This document shows positions 19,847 to 28,229 of a stretch of DNA of 64,000 nt, piece by piece. This stretch comes from Reyranella sp. (GTDB taxonomy: Bacteria; Pseudomonadota; Alphaproteobacteria; Reyranellales; Reyranellaceae), in contig NZ_JAFKJN010000026.1 in NCBI RefSeq assembly GCF_017305915.1, forward strand, positions 1 to 64,000. Reading direction: 5' to 3'. The translations under genes were made by a program, and so were the position numbers. Under the pieces are notes generated by a model, which worked only from the letters and a program-made list of their open reading frames with translations, was not told where the DNA came from and made no database searches. How positions within the stretch are numbered: position 1 is the first letter of the stretch; each line of letters begins with the position of its first letter.

Positions 19847-20723
19847 GGCGGCGAACTCCCAACAGGTGGCACAGCGCGAAGGTGAGGTCCGCGCGGTTCA
19901 GCGTATAGAAATGGAACTGGTCGACGCCTTCGGCATGCAGGCGGCGGCACAGGTCGCCCGCAACCGTGGCGGCGATCATGCGGCGCGTCTCGACGTCGTC
20001 GTCGAGGCCCGCGAACATGTCGGCGAGCCACGCGGGGACCTTCGAGCCGCACAGGCCGGCCATCCTCGAGATGCCCTGGAAGTTGGAGACCGGCATGACT
20101 CCCGGCACGATCGGCACGCCGATGCCCCGGCGCGCGGCCTGGTCGCGGAAGCGCAGGAAGTCGTCGCACTCGAAGAAGAACTGGGTGATGCAGCGGTCGG
20201 CGCCGGCATCGACCTTGCGCTTGAGGTTGTCGAGGTCGGCCGCGACGCTCGCCGAATCGGGATGCTTCTCGGGATAGCCCGCGACGCTGATCTGGAAGTC
20301 GCCGATCTTCTTCAGGCCGGCGACCAGCGCGGCGGCGTCGGCGTAGCCGCCGGGATGCGGGCAGTACTTGCCGCCCATGCCGCTCGGCGGATCGCCGCGC
20401 AGCGCCACGATGTGGCGGATGCCGGCATCCCAGTAGGCGCGGGCGATGTCGTCGATCTCGCCCCGGGTGGCCGCCACGCAAGTGAGATGAGCCGCCGCGT
20501 CGACGCCGGTTTCCTTCTTCAGCCGCACCACCGTCTCGTGGGTGCGCTGGCGGGTCGAGCCGCCGGCGCCGTAGGTCACCGAGAAGAAGGTGGGCCTGAG
20601 CGGCGCGAGGCGCTCGATCGTCTCCCACAGCGTGCGCTCGGCCGCTTCGGTCCGGGGCGGCGAGAACTCGAACGAGACCTTGAGCCGCTGCGGCGCGCGG
20701 GCGGGGAAGTCGGACAGGCTCAC
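19836..20723 (-). CDS. metF: Methylenetetrahydrofolate reductase
   Basis: A 295-residue MetF. It reduces 5,10-methylene- to 5-methyl-tetrahydrofolate with FAD, supplying MetH downstream. Seen: KVSFEFSPPRTEAAERTLW (catalytic Glu region), FFSVTYGAGGSTRQRTHETV, HIVALRGDPPSGMGGKYCPH, DRCITQFFFECDDFLRFRD and PGVMPVSNFQGISRM. Its start overlaps the stop of the ArsR-methyltransferase gene by 4 bp (ATGA) and its end overlaps metH by 11 bp. Confidence 0.95.
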   Translation of the reverse strand: MSLSDFPARAPQRLKVSFEFSPPRTEAAERTLWETIERLAPLRPTFFSVTYGAGGSTRQRTHETVVRLKKETGVDAAAHLTCVAATRGEIDDIARAYWDAGIRHIVALRGDPPSGMGGKYCPHPGGYADAAALVAGLKKIGDFQISVAGYPEKHPDSASVAADLDNLKRKVDAGADRCITQFFFECDDFLRFRDQAARRGIGVPIVPGVMPVSNFQGISRMAGLCGSKVPAWLADMFAGLDDDVETRRMIAATVAGDLCRRLHAEGVDQFHFYTLNRADLTFALCHLLGVRRHDS

Positions 20724-21694
20724 CGCGCTGCTCCTTGCGTGAGATTGGACGGGCGGGGGGCGAGCTGCGCCGAATCGCGCTCGCCGCGCCAGATGACGGT
20801 CATCAGCCGGCGGCCGGGGAAGTCGATCGGCTCCAGCGGATTGAGGCCGGCACTGCGCAGCCAGCCCTGCACCTGGTTGTCGGCGAAGCCGAGATGGACG
20901 TGGGCGTGCTCGCGCTTCAGCTCGACGAGGTCGTGCGGCTGGAAGTCGACGACCAGCACCACGCCGCCCGGGCGCACGACGCGCGCGGCTTCGGCCAGCG
21001 CCGCGGCCGGATCCTCGGCGTAATGCAGCACGTGATGGATGGTGACGACGTCGAAGCTCTCGGCCTCGAACGGCAGGGCATACATGTCGGCCTGCCGGAT
21101 CTCGGCATTGTCGAGGCCGGCGCGGGCCAGGTTGGCGCGGGCGAGCGCCAGCATCTCGCGGCTCTGGTCGACGCCGATCGCGCGCTCGACCTTGGGTGCC
21201 AGCACCTCGAGCAGCCGGCCCGTGCCGGTGCCGATGTCGAGCAGCCGGCGGGCGTTGATCGGCAGATGATGGGCCAGCGCCCGCTCGATCTCGCGATCGG
21301 CGACGTGCAGCGCCCTGAGCTCGTCCCAGCGCTGGGCATTGTCGCGGAAGAAACGGACCGCCGCCGTCTGGCGGCGCTGCTGCAGCGCATCGAGCCGCGC
21401 CCGGTCGGTCGCCAGCCGCGGGTTCTTGGGGTCGAGCCGGCGCACGAATTCGCGGACCAGGGCGGCATCATCGCCGCCGGTCACCAGCCGGAAGCGCGTG
21501 AACTGGGCTTCGCGGAAGCGCTCCAGCAGGCCGCCCTCGACCAGCAGTTTGAGATGGCGCGACACGCGCGGCTGGCTTTGCCCCAGCACATGCACGTAGT
21601 CGCTGACGGTCAGGTCCTCCCGCGCCGCCAGCGCGAGAATGCGCAGCCGCGTGTCTTCCGCCGCCGCGCGCAGCAAAGTTAGCAGCCGGTCCAT
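20720..21694 (-). CDS. ArsR-family regulator fused to SAM methyltransferase
   Basis: A 324-residue protein. The first 95 residues are a winged-helix ArsR domain (DYVHVLGQSQPRVSRHLKLLVEGGLLERFREAQF as recognition helix and wing) without the metal-binding Cys motifs of metalloregulators. Residues about 140-290 are a class I methyltransferase (LLDIGTGTGRLLEVLAPK, VDQSREMLALARANL, ADMYALPFEAESFDVV). It is the first gene of the metF-metH operon, with 4-bp overlap. Family knowledge and position suggest a methionine-cycle repressor sensing SAM or SAH through the methyltransferase fold. Whether it methylates anything is unknown. Confidence 0.88.
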   Translation of the reverse strand: MDRLLTLLRAAAEDTRLRILALAAREDLTVSDYVHVLGQSQPRVSRHLKLLVEGGLLERFREAQFTRFRLVTGGDDAALVREFVRRLDPKNPRLATDRARLDALQQRRQTAAVRFFRDNAQRWDELRALHVADREIERALAHHLPINARRLLDIGTGTGRLLEVLAPKVERAIGVDQSREMLALARANLARAGLDNAEIRQADMYALPFEAESFDVVTIHHVLHYAEDPAAALAEAARVVRPGGVVLVVDFQPHDLVELKREHAHVHLGFADNQVQGWLRSAGLNPLEPIDFPGRRLMTVIWRGERDSAQLAPRPSNLTQGAAR

Positions 21695-21840
21695 GATTAA
21701 ATTAATATAAAAATATATTTATGTATGCAAGGGGAAAACTACATGATGTCCACCGATCTGCCTTCAAACCGCAGGCGGCGTGTGCGACACTCTTCGCGAT
21801 TGCGGCAGAGCGGTGCCGTTTCGGGGAGCTTTTTGCGTCA
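21695..21840. promoter_or_regulatory. AT-rich divergent promoter region, methionine operon / mlaA
   Basis: Right beside the ArsR-methyltransferase start, 21696-21726 is a conspicuous AT island in otherwise about 67% GC DNA. It holds a perfect palindrome, AATATA-AAAA-TATATT (21704-21719). Its position suits an operator/promoter for autoregulation of the leftward methionine operon. The rest leads to mlaA and shows no other clear signal. Confidence 0.45.
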
Positions 21841-22647
21841 ATGGTCGAACGTTTTCTGAACATGCTCGCGGGCGTGCGCCGGCCTGCCCTGGCCGTGGCC
21901 GCAGCGGCAGCGATGCTCGGTGGCTGCGCCGGCCGCGACACCGGCGCTGCCGAGGTTTGGGACCCGATCGAGGGCGCGAACCGCTTCGTCTTTTCGATCA
22001 ACCGGGCGGTCGACACCGTCGCCATCCGGCCGGTCGCCGTGCTCTACCGCGACTGGATGCCGGCCCCGGCCCAGCGCGGCCTGCACAATGCGCTGGAAAA
22101 TCTCGGCGAGCCGGTCACGGCCATTGCCGAGGTGGTCCAGGGCGATCCGGGCCGCGCCGGCACGACCCTGGCGCGCTTCCTGGTGAACTCGACCATCGGG
22201 GTCGTAGGCCTGTTCGACGTCGCCTCGGCGATCGGCCTCAGCAAGACCAAGGAAGGCTTCGGCAACACGGTCGGCTACTACGCCGGCGTCGAGCCCGAGA
22301 ATGGCGGCTTCTACATCGTCCTGCCGGTGATCGGCCCGTCCAACGCCCGCGACGGCGTGGGCCTGGCGATCGACGCCGCGGTCGATCCGTTCAGCATCGT
22401 GGCCTTCAGCATCAGCCGGGATGCCGGCTGGATCTATGCCGGGGCGCGTTTCGGGGCGACCGTGCTCGACACCCGTTCGCGCACGCTCTATGCGCTGGAC
22501 GACCTCGAGCGGAACTCGGTCGACTACTATGCCGCCCTGAAGTCGGCCTACACCCAGCAGCGGGCGGAGATCATCCGCCAGAAGCGGGAGAAGAACGGGC
22601 CGCGGGCCGAGCTGGAACGCCGCGACAAGCTCGCGCTGGTACGCTAG
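21841..22647 (+). CDS. mlaA: MlaA/VacJ-family outer-membrane lipoprotein
   Basis: A 268-residue lipoprotein: N-terminal RRPALAVAAAAAMLGG before lipobox Cys29, then WDPIEGANRFVFSINRAVDT, the DWMPAPAQRGLHNALENLGEP segment and FGNTVGYYAGVEPENGGFYI, VLPVIGPSNARDGVG, which are typical MlaA blocks. MlaA extracts mislocalised phospholipids from the outer leaflet and passes them to MlaC, which is the next gene. ATG at 21841 gives a normal signal peptide; an open frame extends to 21721 without one. Confidence 0.9.
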   Translation: MVERFLNMLAGVRRPALAVAAAAAMLGGCAGRDTGAAEVWDPIEGANRFVFSINRAVDTVAIRPVAVLYRDWMPAPAQRGLHNALENLGEPVTAIAEVVQGDPGRAGTTLARFLVNSTIGVVGLFDVASAIGLSKTKEGFGNTVGYYAGVEPENGGFYIVLPVIGPSNARDGVGLAIDAAVDPFSIVAFSISRDAGWIYAGARFGATVLDTRSRTLYALDDLERNSVDYYAALKSAYTQQRAEIIRQKREKNGPRAELERRDKLALVR

Positions 22648-22687
22648 GACTCCCCGTCCCTTTCACTGTCCTCAGGAGCGATTGGTG

Positions 22688-23278
22688 ATGCCGTTCGCCT
22701 CTCGTCGTGCCTTCTTGTGTGCCGCTGCCGCCGCGCTGGCCCTGCCGGCGCATGCCGCCGATGGTCCTGCCGCCCAGCTCATCGAGAAGGTGGCGGCCGA
22801 AGTGATCGAGCTGATCCAGACCACCCAGGGCGCCCAGCGGGAAGCCGGCATCCGCGCCGTGCTGGAGAGGTACTTCGACCTGCCCTACATGGGCCGCGCC
22901 GCGCTCGCCACGCACTGGGAGGCGACCACTCCCGAGCAGCGCGGACGCTTCCTCAAGGCGGCGATCAGCGCCGAGGCGCGAGCCTACAGCGAGCGCTTCG
23001 GCCAGTACGGCGGCCAGACGCTCGCCGTCACCAACGTCTCGAACCGCCCCAACGGCAGCTCCGTCGTCGCCAGCAAGCTCAACCAGAGCAACGGCCAGCC
23101 GATCGCCATCCAGTGGGAGGTCCGCGATTCGGGTCAGGGCCTGCGCATCACCGATGTGAAGATCGAAGGCGTGAGCATGGTCATGACTCGCCGGTCGGAC
23201 TTCAATTCCTATATCCAGAACAACGGCGGCAAGGTCGACGCGTTGATCGGCGAGCTCGAAAAGCGCGCCAGCCGCTGA
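22688..23278 (+). CDS. mlaC: MlaC-family periplasmic phospholipid-binding protein
   Basis: A 196-residue secreted protein with signal peptide FASRRAFLCAAAAALALPAH and cleavage near AHA-ADG. The body has the MlaC blocks FDLPYMGRAALATHWEATTP, AEARAYSERFGQY and SDFNSYIQNNGGKVDALIGE. It would carry phospholipids (or hopanoids, in HpnM-like members) between MlaA and the inner membrane; the MlaFEDB pump is not in the window. AGGAG lies 9 bp before ATG 22688; GTG 22685 or TTG 22682 are equally possible. Confidence 0.88.
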   Translation: MPFASRRAFLCAAAAALALPAHAADGPAAQLIEKVAAEVIELIQTTQGAQREAGIRAVLERYFDLPYMGRAALATHWEATTPEQRGRFLKAAISAEARAYSERFGQYGGQTLAVTNVSNRPNGSSVVASKLNQSNGQPIAIQWEVRDSGQGLRITDVKIEGVSMVMTRRSDFNSYIQNNGGKVDALIGELEKRASR

Positions 23279-23410
23279 ACGCATGAGGCGTCCTTATTCG
23301 TCGGAGAAAGAATATTCTCTGGCGGACGCGAACAGCGGCTGTAACTTCCGGCAAGTAGACACGTTGACGGGAGGAGTTCTTCCCGCCCGCCGCGGTCGAA
23401 GGAGAGCGCC
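23279..23410. promoter_or_regulatory. Spacer upstream of cysE with a palindrome
   Basis: The 132-bp gap contains a perfect 10-bp palindrome, AGAATATTCT (23309-23318), within GAGAAAGAATATTCTCTGG. It is about 90 bp before the cysE start and stands out from the GC-rich surroundings. Possibly an operator; the regulator cannot be named. Confidence 0.3.
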
Positions 23411-24220
23411 ATGGATAGCGCAGTCGTCAAGAACCCGGCCGGGCAGCGCTCGGTCGACCCTGTGTGGACGAAAATCCGGGAAGCGGCCCAGCAGGCCGCC
23501 GCGGCCGAGCCCGTGCTGGCCGGCACCCTTCACGCTACCATTCTCAGCCAGTCGCGCTTCGAGGGGGCGCTGAGCTACCACCTCGCGCGCCTGGTCGGCA
23601 CGACCGAGGTGCCGGCGGCGCTGATCCGCCAGACCTTCGACGAGGCACTGAACGACGATCCGGCGATCGGCTATGCCGCTCGCGCCGATATCGTCGCGGT
23701 CGCCGACCGCGATCCGGCCTGCACGTCGCATCTCGACCCGCTGCTGTGGTTCAAGGGCTATCACGCGCTGCAGACCTACCGCGTCGCGCATTGGCTCTGG
23801 GTGCGCGGCCGGCACAGCCTGGCGCACTACCTGCAGAGCCGGGCGAGCGCGCTGTTCGGCCTCGACATCCATCCCGGCGCGGTGATCGGCAAGAGCATCT
23901 TCATCGACCACGGCACGGGCGTGGTGATCGGCGAAACCGCGGTCGTCGAGGACGGCGTGTCGATGCTGCACGGCGTGACCCTGGGCGGCACCGGCAAGGA
24001 GCGCGGCGACCGCCATCCGAAGGTGCGGCGCGGCGTGCTCCTCGGCGCCGGCGCCAAGGTGCTCGGCAATATCGAGATCGGCGCCTGCGCCAAGATCGCG
24101 GCCGGCAGCGTGGTGCTCGAGGCGGTGCCGGCGGGCTGCACGGCGGCCGGCGTGCCGGCGCGCATCATCGGCTGCGTCGATGTGCCGGAACCGGCGCTGG
24201 AGATGGACCAGCGGATCTGA
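23411..24220 (+). CDS. cysE: Serine O-acetyltransferase
   Basis: A 269-residue CysE. The N-terminal helical domain includes LLWFKGYHALQTYRVAHWLW, followed by left-handed parallel beta-helix hexapeptides beginning FGLDIHPGAVIGKSIFIDHG with the catalytic DHGTGVVIGETAVVED block and GGTGKERGDRHPKVRRGVLL. It makes O-acetylserine, the precursor of cysteine. GAAGGAGAGCGCC precedes the ATG. The C-terminus is short and lacks the usual long tail ending in Ile that binds cysteine synthase. A 15-bp tandem duplication lies across the stop codon. Confidence 0.93.
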   Translation: MDSAVVKNPAGQRSVDPVWTKIREAAQQAAAAEPVLAGTLHATILSQSRFEGALSYHLARLVGTTEVPAALIRQTFDEALNDDPAIGYAARADIVAVADRDPACTSHLDPLLWFKGYHALQTYRVAHWLWVRGRHSLAHYLQSRASALFGLDIHPGAVIGKSIFIDHGTGVVIGETAVVEDGVSMLHGVTLGGTGKERGDRHPKVRRGVLLGAGAKVLGNIEIGACAKIAAGSVVLEAVPAGCTAAGVPARIIGCVDVPEPALEMDQRI

Positions 24221-24240
24221 CGCCCGCGGATCTGACGCCG

Positions 24241-25062
24241 GTGCATCGCTTCCGCGGCCTCGCGCTCCATACCTGGACCGTCGATACCACTCCGCTCGAT
24301 CGGGCATTGGCCGCCGCCAAGGCCGGCGGCTTCGAAGCGATCGAGCTGCGTCGTGTCGACTTCCAGCGTGCTGCCGAGCGCGGCCTGTCGAACGCCGCGG
24401 TTCTCGATCTGGTGCGCGCCGCCGGCCTGCCGGTCAGCGCGATGGGCGTCGAATACGGCTGGATCTTCGCGATCGGCGGCGAGCGCGAGCGCCTGTTCGG
24501 CGTGTTCCGCGACTCGTGCGAGAACGCGGTGGCTCTGGGCTGCGGCCTGATGATGAGCGCCATCGGCCCGGGCACGGCCTCGACCGAGGACGCCATCGAG
24601 AATGTCCGCCGCGCCGGCGAGATCGCCGGCGGCTTTGGTCTCAGGCTTGCGCTCGAATACCAGTTCCAGCATCCGGTGGTGAGCAGCCTCGACATCCTGC
24701 GCGACCTGATCGCGCGGGCGGGGGCTGCGAATGTCGGCCTGCTGCTCGACGCCTATCACCTGCAGCGCGGCGGCCGGCCCGGACGCGGGTTCGAGGAAGT
24801 ACCCGGTGCCGAGATCCTCTACGTCCAGTTCAGCGACGTGCCCGACGCGCCGCCGCCCAGCCTGCCGCCGGTCGATCGCCTGCCGCCGGGCAAGGGCGTC
24901 GTCGACTGGACGGGACTGCTGAGCCTGCTGGCCGAGAAGGGCTATGACGGCTACCTGTCCTACGAGGCGCCCAATCCTGCGCACTGGCAACGAGCAGCCG
25001 ACGAAACCGCGAAGCAGGGCCTTGCTGCGGCTCGTCGCGCGCTCGCGGCCGCTTTTCCCTAG
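24241..25062 (+). CDS. Sugar phosphate isomerase/epimerase (TIM barrel)
   Basis: A 273-residue Xyl_iso-type barrel: LHTWTVDTTPLDRALAAAKA, GGFEAIELRRVDFQRA, LALEYQFQHPVVSSLDILRD with a metal-ligand Glu, VGLLLDAYHLQRGG with Asp and His, and GYDGYLSYEAPNP with the final Glu. Four acidic/His metal ligands are therefore present. GTG at 24241 is the first reasonable start; there is no ATG and only a weak ribosome-binding site. Begins 20 bp after cysE and is probably co-transcribed. Relatives include hydroxypyruvate isomerase and myo-inosose dehydratase. Confidence 0.8.
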   Translation: MHRFRGLALHTWTVDTTPLDRALAAAKAGGFEAIELRRVDFQRAAERGLSNAAVLDLVRAAGLPVSAMGVEYGWIFAIGGERERLFGVFRDSCENAVALGCGLMMSAIGPGTASTEDAIENVRRAGEIAGGFGLRLALEYQFQHPVVSSLDILRDLIARAGAANVGLLLDAYHLQRGGRPGRGFEEVPGAEILYVQFSDVPDAPPPSLPPVDRLPPGKGVVDWTGLLSLLAEKGYDGYLSYEAPNPAHWQRAADETAKQGLAAARRALAAAFP

Positions 25063-26708
25063 TACACGTCGGCCTGGTAGCGGCCTGACTTCTTGAGATC
25101 GGCGACGAACGCCTTGGCGCTGCGGACGTCGAAGCCGCCATGCTGTTGCGCGATCTCCATCACCGCCTTCTCGACGTCGCCCGCCATGCGCTTGGCGTCG
25201 CCGCAGACATAGAAGTGCGCGCCGCGCTGCAGCCATGACCAGACCTCGGCCGCTTCGGCGCGCAGGCGATCCTGCACGTAGGTCTTGGGCGTCTCCGCAT
25301 CGCGCGACCAGGCGAGCGACAGGCGGGTCAGCGCCTGCTGCGCCTGAAGGCCGGCGAGCTCGTCTTCGTAGAAGAAATCGCAGGCGCTGCGCTGATGGCC
25401 GAAGAACAGCCAGGCATCGCCCGGCGCCTGGGTCACGAAGCGCTCCTGCAGGAAGGCGCGGAACGGCGCCACGCCGGTGCCCGGCCCGACCATGATGATC
25501 GGCGTCATGGGATCGGCCGGCAGCGCGAAGTTGTGCGCCCGCTGGATATAGACCTCGAGCGGCGTGCCCGGCACGAGCGCGCGCGACAGGAAGGTCGAGG
25601 CGACGCCCAGCCGCAAACGGTCCTCGCCGTCGATCGTGTAGCGCACGTGATCGACGGTCAGCGTCAGGCGGTCGGCATCGACCTTGGGCGAGGACGAGAT
25701 CGAATAGAGCCGCGGCTGCAGGCCTTCGAGGCATTCGACGAAGGCCTCGGGATCGGGCCGGATGCCGGGGAACTTGCCGACCGCCGCCAGCACGTCGAGC
25801 GTCGCGGCGTCACCGTCGGGATCCTCGCCGGCGGCCAGCGCCTTGGCCTTCGCCTTGCGCTCGCCGCCCACCATGTAGGAGATCAGTTCGAACAACATGT
25901 CGGGGGCGGGCGACAGCGCCATGTCCTCGGTCAGCACCTCAACGAGCGGCTTGCCGGCGATCGGGAAGTCGGCCGGCGCGTCGATCGCCTCGACGATCGC
26001 CGCGACCAGCGCGGGATCGTTGCGCGGGTAGACGCCGAAGCTGTCGCCGACGGTGTAGTCGAGGCCGGTGCCGGCGAGATCGAACTCGACGTGGAAGGTC
26101 GCCTTCTCCGACTCGCCCTTGTTCAGCAGCGTCGCCGACAGGAACCGCGCCTCGACCGGCGCCTCGCGGGAGTAGCCGCGTTCGACCGGCGCTTTCGGCT
26201 CCAGGCGCGCCGCGACGCGCGCCTCGGCCTTGGCCTTCTCCTCGTCGGGGTCGGTCGCGCCGCCGCCCATCTCCTCGATGAGCGTCTTCAGCATGCGGGC
26301 GGTCTCCTTGCCGCCCGGCACGCAGAGGTTCAGCCGCTCCTCGGCGTGCTGCACGATCTCGTTGGCGTAGGTCTCGCAGGTATAGCCGCACTGGCCGCAA
26401 TCCTGCTGCGCCATGGCTGCCATCATGCGCCCGCGCAGCGGCCGGCCATCGGCCATCGCCATGCGCTCAGCGAGCGAGATGGTCGGATCGTGCCACGGCG
26501 CCTCCTCGTCGTCGCCTTCCATGGGATCGGCGAAGGCCGGATTGGCCGCGGCGGGCAGCGGCGGCGGGCGCGCGCTGTAGTCGGCCAAGAAACCGGCAAA
26601 GAAGCCGTTCAGCCAGTCGCGCTGCTCGGGCGAGAACGGCGCCGACTCGGGGATATAAGACGCGAAACCCGGCTGGCCGGGCGTGGGCGGCTTCTCCAGG
26701 GCGGTCAT
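25059..26708 (-). CDS. Sulfite-reductase-alpha-like flavoprotein with N-terminal Fe-S motif
   Basis: A 549-residue reductase. The opening ESAPFSPEQRDWLNGFFAGF is followed at residues 104-129 by a 4-Cys motif (C104, C107, C111, C129; DCGQCGYTCETYANEI ... LCVPGG) resembling the RnfB-type 4Fe-4S domain. Then come a CysJ-like FAD domain (GDSFGVYPRNDPALVAAIVE, LQPRLYSISSSPKVDA) and an NADPH domain (IIMVGPGTGVAPFRAFLQER, HFYVCGDAKRMAGDVEKAVM). The flavodoxin (FMN) domain of CysJ is absent. It would pass electrons from NADPH through FAD to the Fe-S cluster or to a partner reductase, which is not in the window. Confidence 0.85.
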   Translation of the reverse strand: MTALEKPPTPGQPGFASYIPESAPFSPEQRDWLNGFFAGFLADYSARPPPLPAAANPAFADPMEGDDEEAPWHDPTISLAERMAMADGRPLRGRMMAAMAQQDCGQCGYTCETYANEIVQHAEERLNLCVPGGKETARMLKTLIEEMGGGATDPDEEKAKAEARVAARLEPKAPVERGYSREAPVEARFLSATLLNKGESEKATFHVEFDLAGTGLDYTVGDSFGVYPRNDPALVAAIVEAIDAPADFPIAGKPLVEVLTEDMALSPAPDMLFELISYMVGGERKAKAKALAAGEDPDGDAATLDVLAAVGKFPGIRPDPEAFVECLEGLQPRLYSISSSPKVDADRLTLTVDHVRYTIDGEDRLRLGVASTFLSRALVPGTPLEVYIQRAHNFALPADPMTPIIMVGPGTGVAPFRAFLQERFVTQAPGDAWLFFGHQRSACDFFYEDELAGLQAQQALTRLSLAWSRDAETPKTYVQDRLRAEAAEVWSWLQRGAHFYVCGDAKRMAGDVEKAVMEIAQQHGGFDVRSAKAFVADLKKSGRYQADVY

Positions 26709-26740
26709 GCCCGCCCGGCAGCAAGTTCCGTGCCAGCGGC

Positions 26741-28117
26741 CTACTTCAGCGGCGCGAGGTCCTCGAGCATCGTGGGAATGAATTCGGCGATCGTCGGATG
26801 GATGTGGACGGCGCGTTGCAGCACCGTGTACGGCGCCTTTGCGTACATGAGATCGAGGATGCAGTGGATGGCCTCGTCGCCGCTGGTGCCCAGGAACGAT
26901 GCGCCCAGGATCTGCTTGGACTCGGCGTCGACGAGCATCTTCATGAACCCCTCGGTCTCGCCCTTCTCGAAGGCGCGAGAGACGTTCTCCATGTCGATCC
27001 TGGCCACGAGGGCGCGCCGGCCGCTGCGGCGAACCTCCGCTTCGGTCATGCCGGCGCGGCCGAGCGGCGGATCGGTATAGAGCGCGTAGGCGACGATGCG
27101 GTCGCTGACCTTCCTCCTGTCGGCATCGAGCAGGTTCGCCGCCACGATCTCGAAGTCGTTGTACGTCGTATGGGTGAAGGCGCCGCGGCCGTTGCAGTCG
27201 CCGAGCGCCCAGATGCCCGGTACGGTGGTGCGCAGCTCGTCGTCGACCTCGATGTAGCCGCGGGCATCGAGCTTGACGCCGGCGCGGTCGAGGCCGAGGT
27301 CGTCGGTGTTCGGCCGCCGCCCGGTGGCGACCAGCAGGTGGGAGCCTGCGACCTCGCGCGACTGGCCCTCGCAGTCGAGCGCCATGACGATGTCGTCGCC
27401 CCGTTTGGCGAGGCTGAGGCACTTGGCGTTCACCTGCACCGCGATGCCTTCGCGCTCCAGGAACGCCGCCACCGTCTGGGAGACCTCATCGTCCTCGCGC
27501 CCGATCAGGCGCGGCCCGACCTCGACGATCGTCACCTCGCTGCCGAAGCGGCGATACATCTGCCCGAACTCGAGCCCGACATAGCTGCCGCCCAGCACCA
27601 GCAGGTGCCGGGGCAGGAAATCGACATCCATGATCGTGCTGTTGGTGAAGTAGGGGACGCTGTCCAGGCCGGGGATCTGCGGGATCGCGGCCCGGCTGCC
27701 GACATCCAGGAAGATCCGATCCGAGTGAAGGGTCTCGCCGCCGACCGCGACCTCGTGTGGCGCCACGAAGCGCGCATGGTCCTCGTAGACGGTGCAGTTC
27801 TTGCGGCTCTTGAGCGATCGTTCGACGCCCTTGGTGCTCAGGCTGACGATATGGTCCTTGCGCGCCTTGATCCGCTTCATGTCGGCCTTGATCTCGCCGG
27901 CCCCCGAGAAACCGTAGTCGGTGCCGCGGCGTGCGACATGCATGGCGTAGGCGCTCGCGACCATCGCCTTGGTCGGCGTGCATCCGGTGTTGACGCAGGT
28001 GCCGCCGAAGCGATTGCGCTCGACGACCGCGACCTTCTGGCCGGAGTCGGCGAGCCGTCGGGCGAGGCTCGGCCCGGCCTGCCCGGTGCCGATGATGATC
28101 GCATCGTAGTCGGTCAT
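26741..28117 (-). CDS. Pyridine nucleotide-disulfide oxidoreductase (mercuric reductase/Lpd-like)
   Basis: A 458-residue class I flavoprotein disulfide reductase: FAD motif DAIIIGTGQAGPSLARRLAD, redox pair in FGGTCVNTGCTPTKAM, NAD motif LVLGGSYVGLEFGQMYRRFG, VPGIWALGDCNGRGAFTHT and a C-terminal HIHPTIAEFIPTML carrying the active-site His-x4-Glu of the dimer partner. It lacks both the MerA N-terminal domain and the Cys pair at the C-terminus, so Hg reduction is not supported; the substrate is unknown. ATG at 28117 follows GGAGAACGGC. It lies 32 bp upstream of the flavoprotein, probably one operon. Confidence 0.88.
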   Translation of the reverse strand: MTDYDAIIIGTGQAGPSLARRLADSGQKVAVVERNRFGGTCVNTGCTPTKAMVASAYAMHVARRGTDYGFSGAGEIKADMKRIKARKDHIVSLSTKGVERSLKSRKNCTVYEDHARFVAPHEVAVGGETLHSDRIFLDVGSRAAIPQIPGLDSVPYFTNSTIMDVDFLPRHLLVLGGSYVGLEFGQMYRRFGSEVTIVEVGPRLIGREDDEVSQTVAAFLEREGIAVQVNAKCLSLAKRGDDIVMALDCEGQSREVAGSHLLVATGRRPNTDDLGLDRAGVKLDARGYIEVDDELRTTVPGIWALGDCNGRGAFTHTTYNDFEIVAANLLDADRRKVSDRIVAYALYTDPPLGRAGMTEAEVRRSGRRALVARIDMENVSRAFEKGETEGFMKMLVDAESKQILGASFLGTSGDEAIHCILDLMYAKAPYTVLQRAVHIHPTIAEFIPTMLEDLAPLK

Positions 28118-28229
28118 GCCGTTCTCCGCTGTTGTGTCGCCCCGGGTACGGCCGAAAGATGTAGCGCCGGCCGGCATTGCCCGCGAGCAAATCTATGCCA
28201 GAAATCGGGTGACAGATGGAGGGATGGTC

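Noticed and set aside
26741..28117. Mercuric reductase
   Set aside because: The fold and CxxxxC pair fit, but the metal-binding N-terminal domain and the C-terminal Cys pair are absent and no mer genes are nearby.
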